Below, in pieces: positions 34,822 to 43,516 of a DNA stretch of 64,000 nt. Within the stretch, counting starts at the first letter, position 1; the number at the start of each line of letters is the position of its first letter. The translations under genes were made by a program, and so were the position numbers. A model generated the notes under the pieces. That model saw only the letters and a program-made list of their open reading frames with translations, was not told where the DNA came from and searched no databases. Source of the stretch: Pseudomonas marginalis (GTDB lineage: Bacteria > Pseudomonadota > Gammaproteobacteria > Pseudomonadales > Pseudomonadaceae); the NCBI RefSeq assembly GCF_008692035.1, contig NZ_VTFG01000001.1, positions 4,155,501 to 4,219,500 of the forward strand, in the 5' to 3' direction.

Positions 34822-35610
34822 CTACACCCCTCGACGGGGCAGGACAAAACTCAGCAGAAACAGGGCGGCCGCCGTGACTACAATCGACGGTCCGGCAGGC
34901 GTGTCCTTGAACCATGACAACGCCAGGCCCCCGCACACTGCCAGCATCCCCAACAGGCTGGCACCGATCGCCATCTGCTCCGGTGAGCGGGCGTGGCGCT
35001 GGGCGGCGGCGGCGGGAATGATCAACAGCGACGTGATCAACAATACGCCGACAATCTTCATCGCGACAGCGATCACCACGGCAATCAGCAGCATCAGGGC
35101 CATGCGCAACGCTGGTACGGGCAAACCTTCGACCCTGGCCAGTTCTTCATGCACCGTGATGGCCAGCAGTGGGCGCCACAGGGCGACCAATAGCACCAAT
35201 ACGGCGGCGCTGCCGCCGAGAATCCAGGCAAGATCGGTGGGGCTGATCGCCAGCAGGTCGCCGAACAGATAGGCCATCAGGTCGATGCGCACTTCATGCA
35301 TAAAGCTCAGCACCACCAGGCCCAGGGACAGCGTGCTTGGCGCCAGGATGCCCAGCAGGGTGTCCGAGGCCAGTGGCTGGCGCTGTTGCAGGGTCACCAG
35401 CAGCACCGCCAGCAGCAGGCAGCCCACGGTCACGGCGATGGTCGGGCTCACATCCAGCAGGAAGCCCATGGCCACGCCCAGCAGCGCGGCGTGGGACAAG
35501 GTGTCGCCAAAGTACGCCATGCGCCGCCAGACCACGAACGAGCCCAGTGGGCCCGCCACCAGCGCCAGAGCCAAGCCTGCCAGCAGGGCGTAAAGCAGAA
35601 AATCAGCCAT
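34822..35610 (-). CDS. znuB: Zinc ABC transporter permease
   Basis: A 262-residue ABC-3 family permease with eight or so helices (LLYALLAGLALALVAGPLGSFVVWRRMAYFGDTLSHAALLG is typical). It moves Zn2+ from ZnuA across the inner membrane. I chose the ATG at 35610 (MADFLLYALL); the upstream in-frame ATG at 35682 reads through the znuC 3' end. It overlaps znuC by 8 bases. Confidence 0.95.
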   Translation of the reverse strand: MADFLLYALLAGLALALVAGPLGSFVVWRRMAYFGDTLSHAALLGVAMGFLLDVSPTIAVTVGCLLLAVLLVTLQQRQPLASDTLLGILAPSTLSLGLVVLSFMHEVRIDLMAYLFGDLLAISPTDLAWILGGSAAVLVLLVALWRPLLAITVHEELARVEGLPVPALRMALMLLIAVVIAVAMKIVGVLLITSLLIIPAAAAQRHARSPEQMAIGASLLGMLAVCGGLALSWFKDTPAGPSIVVTAAALFLLSFVLPRRGV

Positions 35611-36388
35611 GCTTGCAGCTATCTCCATGAACGTGGGTGTGGGGCGTCGCGGGATCGTCAACGACAGCACCATGCAGGTCATGGGCGTGATCGTGATGGT
35701 GGTGATAGATCGCCAGGCTCTGGGCGTTTTTGCCGAACAGTTCGACGAACGCCGGGTCGCTGCTGACTTGTTCCGGGTGGCCCGAGCAGCACACGTGGCG
35801 GTTGAGGCATACCACCTGGTCGGTGGTGCTCATCACCAGGTGCAAGTCATGGGAGACCATCAGCACGCCGCAGCCATGGCGGTCGCGCAGGCGGGTAATC
35901 AGGCTGTACAGCTCGGCCTGGCCGGCGACGTCGACGCCCTGCACGGGTTCATCCAGCACCAGCAACTCGGGCTCGCGCAACAGGGCGCGGGCCAGCAGCA
36001 CACGCTGCATTTCGCCGCCGGAGATGCTTTGCACCGGGCTGTCGATGACCTGCTCGGCACCGACTTCCTTGAGGGCGGCCTGCGCGCGGGCGCGGTCCAC
36101 GCCGGGCACCAGGCGCAAAAACCGCAGTACGGACAAGGGCAAGGTTGGATCAACGTGCAGCTTTTGCGGCATGTAGCCCACGCGCAGCCTGGGCTTGCGC
36201 CACACGCTGCCGGTGTCGGGCTTGAGCAGGCCGAGTACGGCGCGCACCAGGGTGGTCTTGCCGGCGCCATTGGGGCCGATCAGGGTGACGATCTGCCCCG
36301 GCTCGACGCTCAACGCGATGTTGTCCAGCACGTTTTGCCCGGCAAACGTGACGCCGACCTGCTCCAGGCGAATTAACACATTGCTCAT
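35603..36388 (-). CDS. znuC: Zinc ABC transporter ATP-binding protein
   Basis: A 261-residue ABC ATPase: Walker A GPNGAGKTT, signature ISGGEMQRVLLARALL, Walker B LLVLDEPVQGVD. The C-terminal tail is His-rich (HHHHDHAHDLHG), as in other ZnuC proteins. The start at 36388 shares a base with the zur stop (TGATG), so zur, znuC and znuB form one translationally coupled operon. Confidence 0.95.
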   Translation of the reverse strand: MSNVLIRLEQVGVTFAGQNVLDNIALSVEPGQIVTLIGPNGAGKTTLVRAVLGLLKPDTGSVWRKPRLRVGYMPQKLHVDPTLPLSVLRFLRLVPGVDRARAQAALKEVGAEQVIDSPVQSISGGEMQRVLLARALLREPELLVLDEPVQGVDVAGQAELYSLITRLRDRHGCGVLMVSHDLHLVMSTTDQVVCLNRHVCCSGHPEQVSSDPAFVELFGKNAQSLAIYHHHHDHAHDLHGAVVDDPATPHTHVHGDSCKHG

Positions 36389-36870
36389 CAAGCCCCCTGG
36401 CAGCCCGAGCACAGGCCGACCACTTCGACCGTCTGCCCTTCGACCCGGAAGCCTACGTCGGCGGAGCTCTTGATGATGGCGTCGCTGATGCTCTTTTGTT
36501 CAAGCTCGATGGCGGCGTGGCACTCGCGGCAGATCAGGAACTGGCCCTGATGCGCGTGTTCCGGGTGGTTGCAGCCGACAAAGGCGTTGAGCGAGGCAAT
36601 GCGGTGCACCAGGCCGTTTTCCAGCAGGAAATCCAGCGCGCGGTACACGGTCGGCGGCGCGGCCCGGCGGCCGTCCTGCTCGCTGAGCACGCCCAGGATG
36701 TCGTAGGCACCCAGGGGCTTGTGGCTCTGCCAGACGAGTTCCAGCACCCGGCGACGCAGGGCGGTCAGGCGCAAGCCTTTCTGTGCGCACAGGGTGTCGG
36801 CCTCCGACAGCGCGGTATGCACGCAGTGAGAGTGGTCGTGTGGACGGCTGGCAAGCGGTGTTTTAGGCAT
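36388..36870 (-). CDS. zur: Zinc uptake regulator (Fur family)
   Basis: A 160-residue Fur-family repressor (Np20 in P. aeruginosa). The DNA-binding winged helix contains LTALRRRVLELVWQSHKPLGAYDIL and PPTVYRALDFL; zinc-binding residues are in CNHPEHAHQGQFLICRECHAAIE and the C-terminal CSGC. With Zn bound it represses znuA and its own zur-znuCB operon from the divergent gap at 36871-36937. Confidence 0.95.
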   Translation of the reverse strand: MPKTPLASRPHDHSHCVHTALSEADTLCAQKGLRLTALRRRVLELVWQSHKPLGAYDILGVLSEQDGRRAAPPTVYRALDFLLENGLVHRIASLNAFVGCNHPEHAHQGQFLICRECHAAIELEQKSISDAIIKSSADVGFRVEGQTVEVVGLCSGCQGA

Positions 36871-36897
36871 GAGCGGCGACAGATATTTGATAGAGAC

Positions 36898-36910
36898 GTT
36901 ATTATGTTAC
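36898..36910. promoter_or_regulatory. Candidate Zur box between zur and znuA
   Basis: GTTATTATGTTAC resembles the Zur core GTTATA-N-TATAAC (9 of 12 half-site bases) and lies in the short zur-znuA gap, where Zur is known to act in pseudomonads. The dyad is imperfect, so the exact bases are uncertain, but some operator must lie in this 67-base gap. Confidence 0.45.
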
Positions 36911-36937
36911 CCGTTCCTACGTCATTGAGTGGTCATC

Positions 36938-37858
36938 GTGTCCCGACTTTTTCCCGTTTTTGTCGTATTTGTCACCAGTTTGTTCCTCGCTGGGGCCGCT
37001 CAGGCCGAGGTCAAGGTGCTCACGAGCATCAAGCCATTGCAGTTGATTGCCGCTGCCGTGCAGGACGGTGTGGCGGTTCCGGAGGTGTTGCTGCCGCCGG
37101 GTGCATCGCCCCATAACTTCGCCTTGCGCCCATCCGACGTACGGCGTGTGCAGTCGGTCGATCTGCTGTATTGGATCGGGCCGGACATGGAGGGCTTCCT
37201 GCCTCGCGTGCTCAAGGGGCGTACCGCACCGACCGTAGCGGTTCAAGACCTGCCCGGGCTGAAATTGCGTCGGTTCGCCGAAGATAGCCATTCCCACGCC
37301 GACGATGCCGACGAACATGACCATGATCACCGCCCGGGGAGCCTGGATGCGCACCTTTGGCTGTCCACGGTGAACGCTCGGGTGATCGCAGCGCGCATGG
37401 CCGCTGACCTCAGTGCTGCCGACCCCGTGAACGCCGCGCGTTATCAGAGCAATGCCAAGGCTTTCGACGAGCGCCTTGATGCACTGGATGCGCGCCTGAA
37501 AAAACGCCTGGCGAGCATCGGTGACAAACCTTACTTCGTGTTCCACGAAGCCTTTGATTACTTCGAAGACGCCTACGGGCTCAAGCACACTGGCGTGTTC
37601 AGCGTTGCTGCCGAAGTGCAGCCTGGCGCCCAGCATGTGGCGGCGATGCGTACGCGTTTGCAGGAAGTGGGCAAGACCTGTGTGTTCAGTGAGCCGCCGT
37701 TGCGTCCGCGTTTGGCCGAAACCCTGGTGGCAGGTTTGCCGGTGAAGCTGGCGGAATTGGATGCGCTGGGCGGCTACACCCCGGCCACGGCCCAGGGTTA
37801 CGAACAGGTGCTGGAGAAGTTGGGGAACGACTTGGCAGGGTGCCTGGAGTCGTTATAA
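36938..37858 (+). CDS. znuA: Zinc ABC transporter substrate-binding protein
   Basis: A 306-residue periplasmic protein (signal SRLFPVFVVFVTSLFLAGAAQA). Zinc ligands are the His of PHNFALRPSDV, a His/Asp-rich loop (DSHSHADDADEHDHDH), LDAHLWLS and VFHEAFDYFEDAYGLKHTG. It captures Zn2+ for ZnuBC. I prefer the GTG at 36938 because TGAGTGG lies just before it; the GTG at 36929 is 3 codons upstream and lacks a ribosome-binding site. It is divergent from zur. Confidence 0.94.
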   Translation: MSRLFPVFVVFVTSLFLAGAAQAEVKVLTSIKPLQLIAAAVQDGVAVPEVLLPPGASPHNFALRPSDVRRVQSVDLLYWIGPDMEGFLPRVLKGRTAPTVAVQDLPGLKLRRFAEDSHSHADDADEHDHDHRPGSLDAHLWLSTVNARVIAARMAADLSAADPVNAARYQSNAKAFDERLDALDARLKKRLASIGDKPYFVFHEAFDYFEDAYGLKHTGVFSVAAEVQPGAQHVAAMRTRLQEVGKTCVFSEPPLRPRLAETLVAGLPVKLAELDALGGYTPATAQGYEQVLEKLGNDLAGCLESL

Positions 37859-37873
37859 GCCGCAGCGCAGATC

Positions 37874-37903
37874 AAATGTGGGAGGGGGCTTGCTCCCACA
37901 TTT
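37874..37903. repeat. Palindromic repeat AAATGTGGGAG
   Basis: AAATGTGGGAG and CTCCCACATTT pair around GGGGCTTG, followed by a T; it lies between the convergent znuA and thrB genes and looks like a shared terminator. Confidence 0.85.
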
Positions 37904-37918
37904 TGACCGAGTTGGTCC

Positions 37919-38872
37919 TTAGAGCGCGAATGGCAGGTGGACGCTGACCTGCTGACGCTGCGTCAACCGATGCTCGAACTCGGCGGGATCGTGGATCAAC
38001 ACATCCTGCCCGGCAAACGATTCAGCGGCGATCAGGCGCGACAGCCAGAACCGCACGCACGCCACCCGCAGCATGGTCGGCCATAGCTCGGCCTCCTTGG
38101 CCGTGAACGGCCGCAGGCCCGCGTAGGCACCCAGCAGCGCACGGGCGCGCGGGCCATCAATCACGCCATCGGCGTCCGAACACCAGTCATTCAGGGCGAT
38201 CGCCACGTCGTACAGCATCGGGCCCGAGCAGGCATTGTAGAAGTCGATCAGACCCGTCAGGTGCGTGCCCTCGAACATCGCGTTGTCACGGAACAGGTCG
38301 GCGTGCACGTTGGCGCGTGGCAGGGCGAGGATCTCGGCCTTATGGGCCTCGATTTCAGTCAATGCTGCTTGCAGCAGGCTTTGCTGCGCATCGTCCAGGT
38401 GCGAAATCAGCTGCGCACCTTCGCTGAGCATCCAATCCAGCCCGCGATCGGTCTTGCGCTCCAGCACCTTCTCGCCCTGCGTCGCCAAGTGCAGATGGCC
38501 GAGCAGGTCGCCGACCTGGGCGCAATGCTGTGGGTTGGCCTCCTTGATGTGTTTGCCGGCCAGGCGCGGTTGCAGCAGTGCCGGTTTGCCGGCCAATTCG
38601 CGCAGGGCCACGCCATCGGTGGTGCGCAGAGCGTAGGGCACCGGCAGGTCGGCGTCGTGGAGCACGTCGAGCAGTTCGATGAAGAACGGCATTTCCTGCA
38701 CGGGGCCGCGCTCAACCAGGGTCAGGACGTACTCGCCCTGTTCCAGGCTGATAAAGAAATTGGTGTTTTCGCTACCAGCGGCAATCCCCTGGAAGTCAAG
38801 CAGGCGGCCGAGCCCGTAGGGGGCGAGAAAGGTTTCCAGCTCGGGCCGAGCCAGGGGGGTGAACACAGACAT
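37919..38872 (-). CDS. thrB: Homoserine kinase
   Basis: A 317-residue protein of the APH/ChoK-like ThrB family (MSVFTPLARPELETFLAPYGLG, then VHADLFRDNAMFEGTHLTGLIDFYNACSGPMLYD with the catalytic Asp loop). It phosphorylates L-homoserine for threonine synthesis and is not related to the GHMP-type ThrB of E. coli. The start at 38872 fits the family; the ATG at 38914 would add a non-family extension. The DUF2782 gene lies 56 bases upstream on the same strand. Confidence 0.94.
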   Translation of the reverse strand: MSVFTPLARPELETFLAPYGLGRLLDFQGIAAGSENTNFFISLEQGEYVLTLVERGPVQEMPFFIELLDVLHDADLPVPYALRTTDGVALRELAGKPALLQPRLAGKHIKEANPQHCAQVGDLLGHLHLATQGEKVLERKTDRGLDWMLSEGAQLISHLDDAQQSLLQAALTEIEAHKAEILALPRANVHADLFRDNAMFEGTHLTGLIDFYNACSGPMLYDVAIALNDWCSDADGVIDGPRARALLGAYAGLRPFTAKEAELWPTMLRVACVRFWLSRLIAAESFAGQDVLIHDPAEFEHRLTQRQQVSVHLPFAL

Positions 38873-38928
38873 GGTTAAAACTGCCAGTACGGGCGCCGCG
38901 GTGCGCGGCGCCAATTGAAGTTAAGAAA

Positions 38929-39219
38929 TCATTTCCATTCGAAGATCTTCCATGACGGGATCAGCATATCCGGCTGGTCAGAGCGGATGAAGTTCGCGTC
39001 GGTTCCGTCTGCGCGTACCAGGAAATACGGCGGTGCGCCTTTTACGGTCACCTTGATTGCATACAGGAAACCGTTTTGACGGTACTCCTGGATGGTCCGG
39101 TCGCCTTCCGTGCGAATGGTCACTTCCGGATCACCCGAAGGCGCGCCGTCTGCCGCCATGGCAGCCATCGGAGCGAGTGCAATCAGGCCGGTCAACAGCA
39201 GGCGATTGAATGTACGCAT
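38929..39219 (-). CDS. DUF2782 small exported protein
   Basis: A 96-residue protein with a signal peptide (RLLLTGLIALAPMAAMA) and a short mature domain (TIQEYRQNGFLYAIKVTVKG, PPYFLVRADG, IPSWKIFEWK) typical of DUF2782. The function is unknown. It lies upstream of thrB in the same direction and is divergent from polA, the same order as PA5494-PA5495 in P. aeruginosa. Confidence 0.88.
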   Translation of the reverse strand: MRTFNRLLLTGLIALAPMAAMAADGAPSGDPEVTIRTEGDRTIQEYRQNGFLYAIKVTVKGAPPYFLVRADGTDANFIRSDQPDMLIPSWKIFEWK

Positions 39220-39293
39220 GATAACCTTGTCCCTTTGTTTTCATTGGTCCGGCTATTCTAGCGCCTGACCCGCCGAAAAGGTTGATCCTGCTC

Positions 39294-42077
39294 ATGAGCC
39301 AAGCCCCCCTCGTCCTGGTGGACGGTTCGTCTTACCTGTACCGCGCGTTCCACGCGCTGCCACCGCTGACCACCTCCAAAGGCCTGCCGACCGGTGCGGT
39401 CAAGGGCGTGTTGAACATGCTCAAAAGCCTGCGCAAGCAGTACCCGGACAGCCCGTTCGCGGTAGTGTTCGACGCCAAGGGTGGGACGTTTCGCGATGAC
39501 ATGTACGCCGAATACAAGGCCAACCGCCCAAGCATGCCCGATGACATGCGCGTGCAAATCGAGCCCCTGCACCAGAGCGTGATCGCCCTGGGCTTCCCTT
39601 TGCTGTGCGTCGAAGGCGTCGAGGCCGATGACGTGATCGGCACCCTGGCCCGCAGCAGTGCCGCCGCTGACCGTCCGGTGGTGATCTCCACCGGCGATAA
39701 GGACATGGCGCAGTTGGTCGACGGGCACATTACCCTGGTCAACACCATGACCGGTAGCTCGATGGACATCGAGGGCGTAAAGGAGAAATTTGGCGTCGCT
39801 CCGGAGCAGATCATCGACTATCTGGCGTTGATGGGCGATTCGTCCGACAACATCCCGGGCGTTCCGGGCATTGGTCCGAAGACCGCTTCCGGCTTGCTGG
39901 TGGGGGTGAACGGCGGCCTCAAAGAACTTTATGAGCAGTTGGATATTGTGCCGAGCCTGCCGATCCGGGGTGCCAAGACGCTGCCGGCGAAGCTGGAAGA
40001 GCATAAGGAGATGGCATTCCTCTCCTATCAGTTGGCGACGATCAAGATCGATGTGCCGCTGGACGTGGGTCTGGACGATTTGCACCTGATTGAACCGGAT
40101 CGCGAAAAGTTGCTGGAGCTTTACACCCTGCTGGAGTTCAAGAGCTGGTTCGATGAGATTCAGCGCGATGCCAAGCGAGTGGAGCTCAAGGCCGCGCCTG
40201 TTGCCGAAGAGGTTATTGAAGCTACTCCTGCGGCACCCGCAGAAACGACCTACACCACGATCCTCGACCAAGCCACATTCGATGTCTGGCTGAAGAAACT
40301 CAACGACGCGACGTTGTTCGCTTTCGACACCGAAACCACCGGGATCGACGCTCAACAGGCGCAACTGGTGGGGGTTTCCTTCGCCGTGCAGCCCCATGAA
40401 GCCGCCTACATCCCGCTGACCCATTCCTACATCGGTGCGCCGCAGCAGCTGGATCGCGACACCGTGCTGCTGGCCTTGAAGCCATTATTGGAAGACCCGA
40501 GCAAGCTCAAGGTCGGCCAGCACGCCAAGTTCGACATGAATATCCTGGCCAACTGTGCCATTGGCGGCGACCCGGCGAATGGCATCAGCGTGCGCGGTAT
40601 CGCGTTCGACACCATGCTTGAATCCTACGTGTTGAATTCCACTGCGACCCGCCATGACATGGACAGCCTGGCCAAGAAGTACCTGGACTACGACACCGTC
40701 AGTTTCCAGGACATCGCCGGCAAAGGCGCCAAGCAGCTCACCTTCGACCAGATCCCGCTCGAACAGGCTGGCCCCTATGCCGCCGAGGATGCCGACGTGA
40801 CGCTGCGCCTGCATCAGGCACTGTACGCACAGCTCACCGCCATACCGAGCCTGGCAAGTGTGTTGACGGACATCGAAATCCCCCTGGTACCGGTGCTGGC
40901 GCGTATCGAACGCCAGGGCGCGCTGGTGGATGCGCAGCTGCTCGGTGTCCAGAGCATCGAGCTGGGCAACAAGATGGTCGAACTGGAGCGCCAGGCGTTC
41001 GAGATCGCCGGCGAAGCATTCAACCTGGGTTCGCCCAAGCAGCTCGGCGCGATTCTCTACGAGAAACTCGGCCTGCCGGTGCTGAAAAAGACGGGCAAGG
41101 GCCAGGCATCCACGGCAGAGGAAGTGCTGGCCAAGCTGGCCGAAGATGACTATCCGCTGCCCAAGGTACTGATGCAGTACCGCAGCATGAGCAAGCTGAA
41201 AAGCACTTACACCGACCGCTTGCCGGAGCAGATCAACCCGCGGACCGGGCGTGTTCACACCTCTTACCATCAGGCGGTGGCGGCGACCGGGCGGCTGTCT
41301 TCCAGCGACCCGAACCTGCAGAACATCCCGGTGCGCACCGCCGAAGGGCGACGCATCCGCCAGGCATTTGTCGCGCCCAAGGGCTACAAACTGCTGGCAG
41401 CGGACTATTCGCAGATCGAACTGCGGATCATGGCGCACCTGTCCAAGGACGAGGGGCTGATGAATGCGTTCCGTAACGACCTGGATGTGCATACCGCCAC
41501 GGCGGCCGAGGTGTTCAAGGTCGAATTGGCTGAGGTCACCTCCAATCAGCGTCGCAGTGCCAAGGCGATCAACTTTGGCCTGATCTACGGCATGGGGGCA
41601 CAGAAGCTCGGCAAGGACATCGGTGTCGATACCAAGACCGCCAAGGCTTACATCGATGTGTACTTCGCCCGCTACCCAGGCGTTCGCGAGTACATGGAGC
41701 GCACCCGCGCCCAGGCTGCCGATCAAGGCTACGTGGAAACCTTCTTCGGACGTCGGCTGTATTTGCCGGATATCAACTCCAACAAGCCCCAGGAGCGCGC
41801 GGCCGCAGAACGCACGGCGATCAACGCGCCGATGCAGGGCACGGCGGCGGATATCATCAAGAAAGCCATGGTGCTGGTGGATAGCTGGCTGACCGCGTCG
41901 GGCCTGGATGCCAAGGTGATCCTGCAGGTACACGATGAATTGGTGCTGGAGGTGCGTGAGGATCTGGTGGCCGAGGTCAGCGAGAAGATTCGCGAGCACA
42001 TGAGTGCGGCGGCGCAGTTGGATGTGCCGTTGGTGGTGGACGTTGGCGTAGGCGACAACTGGGACGAAGCGCACTGA
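39294..42077 (+). CDS. polA: DNA polymerase I
   Basis: A 927-residue enzyme with all three domains. The 5'-3' exonuclease covers about residues 1-290 (LVLVDGSSYLYRAFHA, GIGPKTAS). The 3'-5' proofreading domain begins near residue 330 (LFAFDTETTGIDA, active acidic residues kept). The polymerase domain covers about 520-927 (LLAADYSQIELRIMAH, RRSAKAINFGLIYGMG, VHDELVLEV). It fills gaps and removes RNA primers. The ATG at 39294 is preferred over a TTG 4 codons upstream. The ersA sRNA lies downstream. Confidence 0.98.
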   Translation: MSQAPLVLVDGSSYLYRAFHALPPLTTSKGLPTGAVKGVLNMLKSLRKQYPDSPFAVVFDAKGGTFRDDMYAEYKANRPSMPDDMRVQIEPLHQSVIALGFPLLCVEGVEADDVIGTLARSSAAADRPVVISTGDKDMAQLVDGHITLVNTMTGSSMDIEGVKEKFGVAPEQIIDYLALMGDSSDNIPGVPGIGPKTASGLLVGVNGGLKELYEQLDIVPSLPIRGAKTLPAKLEEHKEMAFLSYQLATIKIDVPLDVGLDDLHLIEPDREKLLELYTLLEFKSWFDEIQRDAKRVELKAAPVAEEVIEATPAAPAETTYTTILDQATFDVWLKKLNDATLFAFDTETTGIDAQQAQLVGVSFAVQPHEAAYIPLTHSYIGAPQQLDRDTVLLALKPLLEDPSKLKVGQHAKFDMNILANCAIGGDPANGISVRGIAFDTMLESYVLNSTATRHDMDSLAKKYLDYDTVSFQDIAGKGAKQLTFDQIPLEQAGPYAAEDADVTLRLHQALYAQLTAIPSLASVLTDIEIPLVPVLARIERQGALVDAQLLGVQSIELGNKMVELERQAFEIAGEAFNLGSPKQLGAILYEKLGLPVLKKTGKGQASTAEEVLAKLAEDDYPLPKVLMQYRSMSKLKSTYTDRLPEQINPRTGRVHTSYHQAVAATGRLSSSDPNLQNIPVRTAEGRRIRQAFVAPKGYKLLAADYSQIELRIMAHLSKDEGLMNAFRNDLDVHTATAAEVFKVELAEVTSNQRRSAKAINFGLIYGMGAQKLGKDIGVDTKTAKAYIDVYFARYPGVREYMERTRAQAADQGYVETFFGRRLYLPDINSNKPQERAAAERTAINAPMQGTAADIIKKAMVLVDSWLTASGLDAKVILQVHDELVLEVREDLVAEVSEKIREHMSAAAQLDVPLVVDVGVGDNWDEAH

Positions 42078-42169
42078 TTTCGCGGCATCGCCACCACCGA
42101 GCGTGGTGGCGGAATGCTTTAGATCGGAAATCCGCTTCAGTTATTTCCAATAGTTTTTTGGACCTGCCG

Positions 42170-42197
42170 GAACTTAACCTGTGAACTGCTACTCAGA
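42170..42197 (+). promoter_or_regulatory. AlgU (sigma-22) promoter of ersA
   Basis: GAACTT (42170-42175), 17 bases, TCAGA (42193-42197) is a close AlgU promoter and matches the osmC promoter at 4697. In P. aeruginosa ErsA is transcribed by AlgU from this position between polA and engB. The start would fall at about 42203. Confidence 0.85.
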
Positions 42198-42202
42198 GTT
42201 AC

Positions 42203-42333
42203 TGAATGGGTGGTGAAGCCCTTCAATGCTCCTATGTTGTGTTAAGTGTTGGCAGATATCCGGACCCCGCCCTAGCGGTCCGGTACTTGAACCCCGAACT
42301 TCCCCTCCCCATACGAAGTCCGGGGTTTTTTTT
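42203..42333 (+). ncRNA. ersA: ErsA small regulatory RNA (Spot 42-like position, polA-engB gap)
   Basis: A transcript of about 130 nt is predicted from the AlgU promoter start (about 42203) to an intrinsic terminator. The RNA would hold an internal hairpin (CCGGACC with GGTCCGG, 42260-42283) and a terminator hairpin whose stem is CCCCGAACTTC with GAAGTCCGGGG, ending in eight T's by 42333. The terminator loop is C-rich (CCCTCCCCATAC) and could pair with Shine-Dalgarno sequences. Position, promoter and length match ErsA of P. aeruginosa, an Hfq-dependent sRNA that represses algC and affects biofilm and envelope-stress responses. The exact 5' end is inferred. Confidence 0.88.
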
Positions 42334-42346
42334 GCCCGCAGAAAAG

Positions 42347-42988
42347 TTACTCGGCGAGTTCCGCGCCTTTGTCAGCCAACTCCATCCAGCCGGCCAGCAC
42401 GGTATAGGCATCTTCCAGGCCCATGCGCTTGGGGGCCGAGAACAGCTGGATTGTGATTGTGTCACCCCAACCCTTGCGGATTTCGGACTGCACTTTAAGC
42501 AGGGTGTTCTTGGCGGCGCCGTAGGTGAGCTTGTCGGCCTTGGTCAGCAGGATATGCATCGGCATGCCGCTGGCGACCGCCCAATCCAGCATCAGCAGGT
42601 CGAAGTCGGTCATTGGATGACGGATATCCATCATCAGGATCAACCCCTTCAAACTCTCCCTGCCACCCAGGTAAGCCTCCAAGTGACGCTGCCAGTGCAG
42701 CTTCAGCGGGATAGGTACTTTTGCATAACCGTAGCCCGGCAGGTCGACCAGACGCCGATCATCGTCTAGCTTGAAGAAGTTGAGTAACTGCGTGCGGCCC
42801 GGGGTTTTAGAGGTGCGCGCGAGGCTGGCGTGGGTCAGGGTGTTCAGTGCGCTGGATTTACCGGCGTTGGAGCGACCGGCAAAGGCGACTTCAAAGCCTT
42901 CGTCATCGGGGCATTGGTCAACTTTGGCGGCGCTGAGCATGAAGGTGGACTGTTGGCACAGGCCGAGGATGGGGTTCTTGAGTTGCAT
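42347..42988 (-). CDS. engB: GTP-binding ribosome biogenesis protein EngB (YihA)
   Basis: A 213-residue TRAFAC GTPase. G1 is GRSNAGKSS (residues 38-46), G3 is VDLPGYGYAKV, and G4 is LTKADK. It is needed for 50S ribosome assembly and cell division. I chose the ATG at 42988 (MQLKNPILGLC); the in-frame ATG at 43114 would add 42 non-conserved residues. It converges on the ersA terminator, 14 bases away. Confidence 0.95.
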   Translation of the reverse strand: MQLKNPILGLCQQSTFMLSAAKVDQCPDDEGFEVAFAGRSNAGKSSALNTLTHASLARTSKTPGRTQLLNFFKLDDDRRLVDLPGYGYAKVPIPLKLHWQRHLEAYLGGRESLKGLILMMDIRHPMTDFDLLMLDWAVASGMPMHILLTKADKLTYGAAKNTLLKVQSEIRKGWGDTITIQLFSAPKRMGLEDAYTVLAGWMELADKGAELAE

Positions 42989-43180
42989 GAGATTTCCGAT
43001 GTGGGCGGTGCCGAAAAAGGGTGCGGCAAGCGGTGTCGTTTCCGTTTCAGTAGCGCCAGTATATAATGCCGCAGATTTTGTGTGTGCTTTGTCCCAGCGA
43101 AGGATGAAGTTCACGGGAGCGATAGACCTTTATTGCGCATTAGAACGCAAAACGCTCTCAAACCCTGAAAAGGTCGATGT

Positions 43181-43483
43181 ATGACCCGATGGTTGCTCGC
43201 TTTCGGTGCCCTGGTTCCGCTGTATGGCGCTCAGGCTACACAGGATCCGGAAGCGGTGTACAACCGAGTTTGCGTGGCTTGCCATGCCGGCCAACTGCCG
43301 AACGCCCCGAAACGGGGTGACCAGGCAGCCTGGGCGCCAAGACTGGCGCAGGGCATGGACACGCTGGTGCAACACGTGACCCAGGGTTTCAAGGCAATGC
43401 CGCCGCGTGGTTTGTGCATGGACTGCAGTACCGAGGATTACCAGGCCATCATTGAGTTGATGGTGAGTAAACCCGGTAGATAA
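43181..43483 (+). CDS. Cytochrome c5-family monoheme protein
   Basis: A 100-residue exported cytochrome. A signal peptide (MTRWLLAFGALVPLYGAQA) precedes the heme site CVACH (about residues 31-35). Near the C terminus, MPPRGLCMDCS has the distal Met ligand region and the CxxC disulfide typical of cytochrome c5. It lies directly before cytochrome c4 and could carry electrons to the aa3 oxidase or to DsbD-type pathways; the partner is not known. Confidence 0.9.
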   Translation: MTRWLLAFGALVPLYGAQATQDPEAVYNRVCVACHAGQLPNAPKRGDQAAWAPRLAQGMDTLVQHVTQGFKAMPPRGLCMDCSTEDYQAIIELMVSKPGR

Positions 43484-43516
43484 CTCTTAAACCCTTAGCC
43501 GTAGTTGGATTAGCTG

